DNA of 64,000 bases from Nymphaea colorata (Eukaryota > Streptophyta > Magnoliopsida > Nymphaeales > Nymphaeaceae): positions 4,213,544 through 4,277,543 of the forward strand of contig NC_045151.1 in assembly GCF_008831285.2 (NCBI RefSeq), in the 5' to 3' direction. Both the position numbers and the translations under genes were made by a program. A model generated the notes under the pieces. It was not told where the DNA came from, did not search any database, and worked only from the letters and a program-made list of their open reading frames with translations. Shown in pieces: positions 52,651 through 62,751 of this stretch (the first letter of the stretch is position 1; each line of letters begins with the position of its first letter).

Positions 52651-54823
52651 TAATGAGTTGAACTTGTAGTTAAGGATCTAATGAATTGAGTCACATTCAA
52701 TTAAGTATGTGTGATCAAACGAATCACTTAAATCCACTCTGTTTATACGAACAACTGATTTCAATCGCTTATATCGCATACTATAGATGTAACGACAAGT
52801 TGAATTATTTGATTAAGTACGAGGGATGAAACTAATGCGTAGATCCATTTTTAACTATATGAACTTGTAATTTAAATCGTTCTTTGTAGAAGTTATAAAC
52901 GGTGAAAAACATTATGTTAACTACAAGGGATCAATTGAATGACTTAAATCACAAAGTAACACATAAATGTGTTTAAACATGCATGTTGAATGGTTTAGTT
53001 GAATGAAATCACAAGCTTGTAAGAACATAAACGACATTTAAGTGATTTACTTGCTGAATTTTAGTTAATGTAATGCGTTTCGCTTGTTATTGCATCTATA
53101 ATGAATGATTTAAACGGTTCAAACTAAAAGTTTGTATGAAAAGAAATGAAATTCAAGTCATTCGTTTGATCGCTTATCATTCCCCTAATGAGTTGAACTT
53201 GTAGTTAAGGATCTAATGAATTGAAGTCACATTCAATTAAGTATGTGTGATCAAACGAATCACTTAAATCCCACTCCTGTTTATACGAACAACTGATTTA
53301 ATCGCTTATATCGCGTACTATAGATGTAACACAAGTTGAATTCTTTCGATTAAGTACCAGGGATGAAACTAGTGCATAGATCTCATTTTTAACTATATGA
53401 ACCTGTGATTTCTATTATTAAATCGTTCTTTATAGAAGTAATAAATGGTAAACACATTATGTTAACTATAAGGAATCAATTGAATGACTTAAATCACAAA
53501 GTAATGCATAAATGTGCTTAAACATGCATGTTGAATGATTTAGTGGAATGAAATCACAGCTTGTAAGAACATAAACGACATTTAAGTGATTTACTTGCTG
53601 AATTTTAGTTAATATAATGCGTTTCGCTTGTTATTGCATCTATAATGAATGATTTAAATGGTTCAAACTAAAAGTTTGTATGAAAAGAAATGAAATTCAA
53701 GTCATTCGTTTGATCGCTTATCATTCCCCTAATGAGTTGAACTTGTAGTTAAGGATCTAATGAATTGAAGTCACATTCAATTAAGTATGTGTGATCAAAC
53801 GAATCACTTAAATCTCACTCCTGTTTATACGAACAACTGATTTCAATCTCTTATATCGCGTACTATAGATGTAACGACAAGTTGAATTCTTTCGATTAAG
53901 TACGAGGATGAAACTAATGCGTAGAACACATTTTTAACTATATGAACCTGTGATTTCAATCATTTAAATCGTTCTTTATAAAGTAATAAACGGTAAAACA
54001 CATTATGTAACTCTAAGGGATCAATTGAATGGCTTAAACCACAAAGTAATGCATAAAGTGCTTAAACATGCATGTTGAATGATTTACTGAATGAAATCAC
54101 AAGTTGTAAGAACATAAATGACATTTAAGTGATTACTTGCTTATTTTAGTTAATTAATGTGTTTGCTTGTGATTGCATCTATAATGAATGATTTAAATGG
54201 TTAAACTAAAAGTTTGTATGAAAAGAAATGAAATGCAAGTCATTCGTTTGATCGCTTATCATTCCCCTAATGAGTTGAACTTGTAGTTAAGGATCTAATG
54301 AATTGAAGTCACATTCAATTAAGTATGTGTGATCAAACGAATCACTTAAATCCCACTCCTGTTTATACGAACAAATGATTTCAATCGCTTATATGCGAAC
54401 TATAGATGAAACGACAAGTTGAATTATTTCGATTAAGTACGAGGATGAAACTAATGCATATATCCCATTTTCAACTATATGAACTTGTGATTTCAATCGT
54501 TTAAATCGTTCTTTATAGAAGTTATAAACGGTGAAACACATTATGTTAACCATAAGGGATCAATTGAATTACTTGAATCACATTGTAATGCATAAATGTG
54601 CTTAAACATGCATGTTGAATGATTTAGTGGAATGAAATCAGAAGCTTGTAAGAACATAAATGACATTTAAGTGATTTACTTGCTTTATTTTAGTTAATAT
54701 AATGTGTTTCGCTTGTTATTGCATCTATAATGAATGGTTTAAATGGTTCAAACTAAAGTTTGTATGAAAAGAAATGAAATTCAAGTTATTCGTTTGATCG
54801 CTTATCATTCCCCTAATGAGTTG

Positions 54824-55243
54824 AACTTGTAGTTAAGGATCTAATGAATTGAAGTCACATTCAATTAAGTATGTGTGATCAAACGAATCACTTAAATCGC
54901 ACTCCTGTTTATACGAACAACTGATTTCAATCGCTTATTCTTTATAGAAGTTATAAACGGTCAAACACATTATATTAATTATAAGGGATCAATTGAATTA
55001 CTTCAATCACAAAGTAATGCATAAATGTGCTTAAACATGCATGTTGAACAGTTTAGTGGAATGAAATCACAAGCTTGTTAGAACATAAATGACATTTAAC
55101 TGATTTACTTGCTGTATTTTAGTTAATATAAGGAGGTTTCGCTTGTCATTGCATCTATAATGAATGATTTAAATGGTTCAAACTAAAAGTTTGTATGAAA
55201 AGAAATGAAATTCAAGTCATTTTTTGATCGCTTATCATTCCCC
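54824..55243 (-). repeat. Short B unit Z, 420 bp
   Basis: One reverse subrepeat is missing. CAATCGCTTATTCTTTATAG (54932-54951) joins the start of the first reverse subrepeat to the matching position of the second. The unit also carries GGTCAAACACATTATATTAA and TAAGGAGGTTTCGC. Confidence 0.88.
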
Positions 55244-55678
55244 TAATGAGTTGAACTTGTAGTTAAGGATCTAATGAATTGAAGTCACATTCAATTAAGT
55301 ATGTGTGATCAAACGAATCACTTAAATCGCACTCCTGTTTATACGAACAACTGATTTCAATCGCTTATTCATTCTTTATAGAAGTTATAAACAGTCAAAC
55401 ACATTATATTAATTATAAGGGATCAATTGAATTACTTGAATCACAAAGTAATGCATAAATGTGCTTAAACATGCATGTTGAACAGTTTAGTGGAATGAAA
55501 TCACAAGCTTGTAAGAACATAAATGACATTTAAGTGATTTACTTGCTGTATTTTAGTTAAATAACGAGGTTTCGCTTGTTATTGCATATATAATGAATGA
55601 TTTAAATGGTTCAAACTAAAAGTTTGTATGAAAATAAATGAAATTCAAGTCATTCGTTTGATCGCTTATCATTCACCT
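55244..55678 (-). repeat. Short B unit Z, 435 bp
   Basis: Same one-subrepeat deletion, with CGCTTATTCATTCTTTATAG at the join near 55361. It carries TTTTTTGATCGC upstream (near 55220) and TAACGAGGTTTCGC. Confidence 0.88.
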
Positions 55679-57206
55679 AATGAGTTGAACTTGTAGTTAA
55701 GGATCTAATGAATTGAAGTCACATTCAATTAAGTATGTGTGATCAAACGAATCACTTAAATCTCACTCCTGTTTATACGAACAACTGATTTCAATCGCTT
55801 ATATCGCGTACTATAGATGTAACGACAAGTTGAATTCTTTCGATTAAGTACCAGGGATGAAACTAGTGCATAGATCTCATTTTTAACTATATGAACCTCT
55901 GATTTCAATTATTTAAATCGTTCTTTATAAAGTAATAAATGGTTAAACACATTATGTTAACTATAAGGAATCAATTGAATGACTTGAACCACAAAGTAAT
56001 GCATATATGTACTTAAACATGCATGTTGAATGATTTAGTGGAATGAAATCACAAGCTTGTAAGAACATAAACGACATTTAAGTGATTTACTTGCTGAATT
56101 TTGGTTAACATAATGCGTTTCGCTTGTTATTGCATTTATAATGAATGATTTAAATGGTTCAAACTAAAAGTTTGTACGAAAAGAAATGAAATTCAAGTCA
56201 TTCGTTTGATCGCTTATCATTCCCCTAATGAGTTGAACTTGTAGTTAAGGATCTAATGAATTGAAGTCACATTCAATTAAGTATGTGTGATCAAACGAAT
56301 CACTTAAATCTCACTCCTGTTTATACGAACAACTGATTTCAATCGCTTATATAGCGAACTATAGATGTAACGACAAGTTGAATTATTTCGATTAAGTACG
56401 AGGGATGAAACTAATGAATATATCCCATTTTTAACTATATAAATTGTGATTTCAATCGTTTAAATCGTTCTTTATAGAAGTTATAAACGGTGAAACACAT
56501 TATGTTAACTATAAGGGATCAATTGAATGACTTGAATCACATTGTAATGCATAAATGTGCTTAAACATGCATGTTGAATGATTTAGTGGAATGAAATCAG
56601 AAGCTTGTAAGAACATAAGTGACATTTAAGTGATTTACTTGCTTTATTTTAGTTAATATAATGTGTTTCGCTTGTTATTGCATCTATAATGAATGGTTTA
56701 AATGGTTCAAACTAAATGTTTGTATGAAAAAAATGAAATTCAAGTTATTCGTTTGATCGCTTATCATTCCCCTAATGAGTTGAACTTGTAGTTAAGGATC
56801 TAATGAATTGAAGTCACATTCAATTAATATGTGTGATCAAACGAATCACTTAAATCGAACTCCTGTTTATACGAACAACTGATTTCAATCGCTTATTCAT
56901 TCTTTATAGAAGTTATAAATGGTCAAACACATTATATTAATTATAAGGGATCAATTGAATTGCTTGAATCACAAAGTAATGCATAAATGTGCTTAAACAT
57001 GCATGTTGAACAGTTTAGTGGAATGAAATCACAAGCTTGTAAGAACATAAATGACATTTAAGTGATTTACTTGCTGTATTTTAGTTAAATAACGAGGTTT
57101 CGCTTGTTATTGCATATATAATGAATGATTTAAATGGTTCAAACTAAAAGTTTGTATGAAAATAAATGAAATTCAAGTCATTCGTTTGATCGCTTATCAT
57201 TCACCT
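55679..57206 (-). repeat. X-Y-Z trimer, copy 1 (1,528 bp)
   Basis: This comprises an X unit (55679), a Y unit (56227) and a Z unit (56773). It shares rare variants with the copy at 57207: ATTCACCTAATGAG at the marker, CAGGGATGAAACTAGTGC, CCTCTGATTTCAATTATT, TATAAAGTAATAAATGG, GTACTTAAACATGC, GTTAACATAATGCG, GCATTTATAATG and TTTGTACGAAAAG. Confidence 0.88.
56773..57206 (-). repeat. Short B unit Z, 434 bp (third member of trimer copy 1)
   Basis: The join CGCTTATTCATTCTTTATAG lies near 56891. TAAATAACGAGGTTTCGC and GCATATATAATG near 57086-57122 match the Z unit at 55244, so the Z units share a recent origin. Confidence 0.88.
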
Positions 57207-58733
57207 AATGAGTTGAACTTGTAGTTAAGGATCTAATGAATTGAAGTCACATTCAATTAAGTATGTGTGATCAAACGAATCACTTAAATCTCACTCCTGT
57301 TTATACGAACAACTGATTTCAATCGCTTATATCGCGTACTATAGATGTAACGACAAGTTGAATTCTTTCGATTAAGTACCAGGGATGAAACTAGTGCATA
57401 GATCTCATTTTTAACTATATGAACCTCTGATTTCAATTATTTAAATCGTTCTTTATAAAGTAATAAATGGTTAAACACATTATGTTAACTATAAGGAATC
57501 AATTGAATGACTTGAACCACAAAGTAATGCATAAATGTACTTAAACATGCATGTTGAATGATTTAGTGGAATGAAATCACAAGCTTGTAAGAACATAAAC
57601 GACATTTAAGTGATTTACTTGCTGAATTTTAGTTAACATAATGCGTTTCGCTTGTTATTGCATTTATAATGAATGATTTAAATGGTTCAAACTAAAAGTT
57701 TGTACGAAAAGAAATGAAATTCAAGTCATTCGTTTGATCGCTTATCATTCCCCTAATGAGTTGAACTTGTAGTTAAGGATCTAATGAATTGAAGTCACAT
57801 TCAATTAAGTATGTGTGATCAAACGAATCACTTGAATCCACTCCTGTTTATACGAACAACTGATTTCAATCGCTTATATAGCGAACTATAGATGTAACGA
57901 CAAGTTGAATTATTTCGATTAAGTACGAGGGATGAAACTAATGCATATATCCCATTTTTAACTATACAAACTTGTGATTTCAATCGTTTAAATCGTTCTT
58001 TATAGAAGTTATAAATGGTGAAACACATTATGTTAACTATAAGGGATCAATTGAATGATTGAATCACATTGTAATGCATAAATGTGCTTAAACATCATGT
58101 TGAATGATTTAGTGGAATGAAATCAGAAGCTTGTAAGAACATAAGTGACATTTAAGTGATTTACTTGCTTTATTTTAGTTAATATAATGTGTTTCGCTTG
58201 TTATTGCATCTATAATGAATGGTTTAAATGGTTCAAATTAAGTGTTTGTATGAAAAGAAATGAAATTCAAGTTATTCGTTTGATCGCTTATCATTCCCCT
58301 AATGAGTTGAACTTGTAGTTAAGGATCTAATGAATTGAAGTCACATTCAATTAAGTATATGTGATCAAACGAATCACTTAAATCGCACTCATGTTTATAC
58401 GAACAACTGATTTCAATCGCTTATTCATTCTTTATAGAAGTTATAAACGGTCAAACACATTATATTAATTATAAGGGATCAATTGAATTGCTTGAATCAC
58501 AAAGTAATGCATAAATGTGCTTAAACATGCATGTTGAAAGTTTAGTGGAATGAAATCACAAGCTTGTTAGAACATAAATTACATTTAAGTGATTTACTTG
58601 TTGTATTTTAGTTAATATAACGAGGTTTCGCTTGTTATTGCATCTATAATGAATGATTTAAATGGTTCAAACTAAATGTTTGTATGAAAAGAAATGAAAT
58701 TCAAGTCATTCGTTTGATCGCTTATCATTCCCC
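57207..58733 (-). repeat. X-Y-Z trimer, copy 2 (1,527 bp)
   Basis: X (57207), Y (57764) and Z (58301) units are in the same order and carry nearly all the rare variants of copy 1. Differences are few, for example GCATAAATGTACTT here against GCATATATGTACTT in copy 1. This is the clearest recent tandem duplication in the window. Confidence 0.87.
58301..58733 (-). repeat. Short B unit Z, 433 bp (third member of trimer copy 2)
   Basis: Same one-subrepeat deletion with the join near 58420. It carries CACTCATGTTTATACG, GTTAGAACATAAATTAC and TAACGAGGTTTCGC. Confidence 0.88.
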
Positions 58734-59168
58734 TAATGAGTTGAACTTGTAGTTAAGGATCTAATGAATTGAAGTCACATTCAATTAAGTATGTGTGATC
58801 AAACGAATCACTTAAATCGCACTCCTGTTTATACGAACAACTGATTTCAATCGCTTATTCATTCTTTATAGAAGTTATAAACGGTCAAACACATTATATT
58901 AATTATAAGGGATCGATTGAATTACTTGAATCACAAAGTAATGCATAAATGTGCTTAAACATGCATGTTGAACAGTTTAGTGGAATGAAATCACAAGCTT
59001 GTAAGAACATAAATGACATTTAAGTGATTTACTTGCTGTATTTTAGTTAATATAACGAGGTTTCGTTGTTATTGCATCTATAATGAATGATTTAAATGGT
59101 TCAAACTAAATGTTTGTATGAAAAGAAATGAAATTCAAGTCATTCGTTTGATCGCTTATCATTCCCCT
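58734..59168 (-). repeat. Short B unit Z, 435 bp
   Basis: A second Z unit directly after the one at 58301, as at 54824-55678. The join is near 58852. GGGATCGATTGAATTAC near 58909 is shared with the Z unit at 62326. Confidence 0.88.
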
Positions 59169-59710
59169 AATGAGTTGAACTTGTAGTTAAGGATCTAATG
59201 AATTGAAGTCACATTCAATTAAGTATGTGTGATCAAACGAATCACTTAAATCCACTCATGTTTATACGAACAACTGATTTCAATCGCTTATATAGCGAAC
59301 TAAGATGTAACGACAAGTTGAATTATTTCGATTAAGTACGAGGATGAAACTAATGCATATATCCCATTTTTAACTATATGAACCTCTGATTTCAATTATT
59401 TAAATCGTTCTTTATAAAAGTAATAAATGGTAAAACACATTATGTTAACTATAAGGAATCAATTGAATACTTGAATCACAAATTAATGCATAAATGTGCT
59501 TAAACATGCATGTTGAATGATTTAGTGGAATGAAATCACAAGCTTGTAAGACATAAACGACATTTAAGTGATTTACTTGCTGAATTTTAGTTAATATAAT
59601 CGTTTCGCTTGTTATTGCATCTATAATGAATGATTTAAATGGTTCAAACTAAAAGTTTGTATGAAAAGAAATGAAATTCAAGTCATTGTTTGATCGCTTA
59701 TCATTCCCCT
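59169..59710 (-). repeat. Y/X hybrid B unit
   Basis: The first part matches Y (GAATTATTTCG near 59321, ATATATCCC near 59355) and the next part matches X (CCTCTGATTTCAATTATT near 59384, AAGGAATCAATTG near 59453). This is consistent with an exchange between X and Y units around 59360-59385. Confidence 0.75.
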
Positions 59711-61876
59711 AATGAGTTGAACTTGTAGTTAAGGATCTAATGAATTGAAGTCACATTCAATTAAGTATGTGTGATCAAACGAATCACTTAAATCTCACTC
59801 TTTTTACGAACAACTGATTTCAATCGCTTATATCACGTACTATAATGTAACCAAAGTTGAATTCTTTCGATTAGTACGAGGGATGAAACTAATGCGTAGA
59901 CACATTTTTAACTATATGAACCTGTGATTTCAATCATTTAAATCGTTCTTTATAGAAGTAATAAACGGTAAAACACATTATGTAACTATAAGGGATCAAT
60001 TGAATGCTTAACCACAAAGTAATGCATAAATGTGCTTAAACATGCATGTTGAATGATTTACTTGAATGAATCACAAGTTGTAAGAACATAAATGACATTT
60101 AAGTGATTTACTTGCTTTATTTTAGTTAATATAATGTGTTTCGCTTGTGATTGCATCTATAATGAATGATTTAAATGGTTGAAACTAAAAGTTTGTATGA
60201 AAAGAAATGAAATTCAAGTCATTCGTTTGATCGCTTATCATTCCCCTAATGAGTTGAACTTGTAGTTAAGGATCTAATGAATTGAAGTCACATTCAATTA
60301 AGTATGTGTGATCAAACGAATCACTTAAATCCCATCCTGTTTATACGAACAACTGATTTCAATCGCTTATATAGCGAACTATAGATGTAACGACAAGTTG
60401 AATTTTTCGATTAAGTACGAGGGATGAAACTAATGCATAATCCATTTTAACTATATGAACTTGTGATTTCAATCGTTTAAATCGTTCTTTATAGAAGTTA
60501 TAAACGGTGAAACACATTATGTTAACTATAAGGGATCAATTGAATGACTTGAATCACATTGTAATGCATAAATGTGCTTAAACATGCATGTTGAATGATT
60601 TAGTGGAATGAAATCAAAGCTTGTAAGAACATAAATGACATTTAAGTGATTTACTTGCTTATTTTAGTTAATATAATGTGTTTCGCTTGTTATTGCATCT
60701 ATAATGAATGGTTTAAATGGTTCAAACTAAAAGTTTGTATGAAAAGAAATGAAATTCAAGTCATTCGTTTGATCGCTTATCATTCCCCTAATGAGTTGAA
60801 CTTGTAGTTAAGGATCTAATGAATTGAAGTCACATTCAATTAAGTATGTGTGATCAAACGAATCACTTAAATCTCACTCCTGTTTATACGAACAACTGAT
60901 TTCAATCGCTTATATCGCGTACTATAGATGTAACGACAAGTTGAATTCTTTCGATTAAGTACAGGGATGAAACTAGTGCATAGATCATTTTAACTATATG
61001 AACTTTGATTTCAATATTTAAATCGTTCTTTATAGAAGTAATAAATGGTAAAACACATTATGTTAACTATAAGGAATCAATTGAATGACTTGAATCACAA
61101 AGTAATGCATAAATGTGCTTAAACATGCATGTTGAATGATTTAGTGAATGAAATCACAAGTTGTAAGAACATAAATGACATTTAAGTGATTTACTTGCTT
61201 TATTTTAGTTAATATAATGTGTTTCGCTTGTGATTGCATCTATAATGAATGATTTAAATGGTTCAAACTAAAAGTTTGTATGAAAAGAAATGAATTCAAG
61301 TCATTCGTTTGATCGCTTATCATTCCCCTAATGAGTTGAACTTGTAGTTAAGGATCTAATGAATTGAAGTCACATTCAATTAAGTATGTGTGATCAAACG
61401 AATCACTTAAATCCCACTCCTGTTTATACGAACAACTGATTTCAATCGCTTATATCGCGAACTATAGATGTAACGACAAGTTGAATTATTTCGATTAAGT
61501 ACGAGGGATGAAACTAATGCATAGATCCATTTTTAACTATATGAACTTGTGATTTCAATCGTTTAAATCGTTCTTTATAGAAGTTATAAACGGTGAAACA
61601 CATTATGTTAACTATAAGGGATCAATTGAATGACTTGAATCACATTGTAATGCATAAATGTGCTTAAACATGCATGTTGAATGATTTAGTGGAATGAAAT
61701 CAGAAGCTTGTAAGAACATAAATGACATTTAAGTGATTTACTTGCTTTATTTTAGTTAATATAATGTGTTTCGCTTGTTATTGCATCTATAATGAATGTT
61801 TAAATGGTTCAAACTAAAAGTTTGTATGAAAAGAAATGAAATTCAAGTCATTCGTTTGATCGCTTATCATTCCCCT
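59711..61876 (-). repeat. Four full-length B units (W, Y, X, Y)
   Basis: Markers lie at 59711, 60248, 60790 and 61330, with 537-547 bp spacing. The W unit has GCGTAGACACATTTTT and TGTAACTATAAGGG. Y units have CAATCGTTTAAATCG and CACATTGTAATGC. The X unit has ACTAGTGCATAGATC. Several bases are missing in the first unit (CACTCTTTTTACG near 59807). Confidence 0.8.
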
Positions 61877-62325
61877 AATGAGTTGAACTTGTAGTTAAGG
61901 ATCTAATGAATTGAAGTCACATTCAATTAAGTAGTGTGATCAAACGAATCACTTAAATCCACTGTTTACGACAACTGATTCATGTTATATACGAACAAGA
62001 CTTGATTTCAATCGACTTATATTCATTCTTTTATAGAAGTTATAAACGGTAAACACATTATTTAATATAAGGGATCAATTGAATACTTGAATCACAAAGT
62101 AATGCATAAATGTGCTTAAACATGCATGTTGAAAGTTTAGTGGAATGAAATCACAAGCTTGTAGAACATAAATTACATTTAAGTGATTTACTTGCTGTAT
62201 TTTAGTTAATATAACGAGTTTCGCTTGTTATTGCATCTATAATGAATGATTTAAATGTTCAAACTAAAATTTGTATGAAAAGAAATGAAATTCAAGTCAT
62301 TCGTTTGATCGCTTATCATTCCCCT
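61877..62325 (-). repeat. Short B unit Z with a disordered segment, 449 bp
   Basis: It carries the Z deletion (TATTCATTCTTTTATAG near 62019). Before it, about 61957-62018 holds a partial repeat of GTTTATACGAACAACTGATT in broken form (GTTTACGACAACTGATTCATG then TATACGAACAAGACTTG). This could be two superimposed copies or a real small duplication. Confidence 0.7.
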
Positions 62326-62751
62326 AATGAGTTGAACTTGTAGTTAAGGATCTAATGAATTGAAGTCACATTCAATTAAGTATGTGTATCAAACGAATCA
62401 CTTAAATCCACTCCTGTTTATACGAACAACTGATTTCAATCGCTTATTCATTCTTTATAGAAGTTATAAACGGTCAAACACATTATATTAATTATAAGGA
62501 TCGATTGAATTACTTGTATCACAAAGTAATGCATAAATGTGCTTAAACATGCATGTTGAACGTTTAGTGGAATGAAATCACAAGCTTGTAGAACATAAAT
62601 ACATTTAAGTGATTTACTTGCTGTATTTTAGTTAATATAACGGTTTCGCTTGTTATTGCATCTATAATGAATGATTTAAATGGTTCAAACTAAAAGTTTG
62701 TATGAAAAGAAATGAAATTCAAGTCATTCGTTTGATCGCTTATCATTCCCC
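62326..62751 (-). repeat. Short B unit Z, 426 bp
   Basis: The one-subrepeat deletion has its join at CGCTTATTCATTCTTTATAG near 62442. It shares GGATCGATTGAATTAC with the Z unit at 58734. It is the last short unit in the window. Confidence 0.87.

Larger units (their letters stand above)
50582..62751 (-). repeat. Complex multi-type block of array B with short units
   Basis: Units fall into recognisable types: X (ACTAGTGCATAGATCTC), W (GCGTAGATCACATTTT with GTAACTATAAGGG or GAATGGCTTAAA), Y (CAATCGTTTAAATCG, often ATATATCCC), P (TTTGTAGAAG), and short Z (CGCTTATTCATTC). From 50582 the order reads X W Y Z P X W Y Z Z X Y Z X Y Z Z, then a Y/X hybrid, W Y X Y Z Z. This is a higher-order structure that has been reshuffled by repeated unit gain and loss. 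Type calls were made by eye; Y-like 51658 and Z-like 52198 are weaker. Confidence 0.75.

Noticed and set aside
57828-58028. Open reading frame of 66 codons on the minus strand
   Set aside because: It lies wholly in a Y-type B unit. It depends on local base changes, and other copies of the same unit do not keep it open. No recognisable domain, start context or codon pattern.
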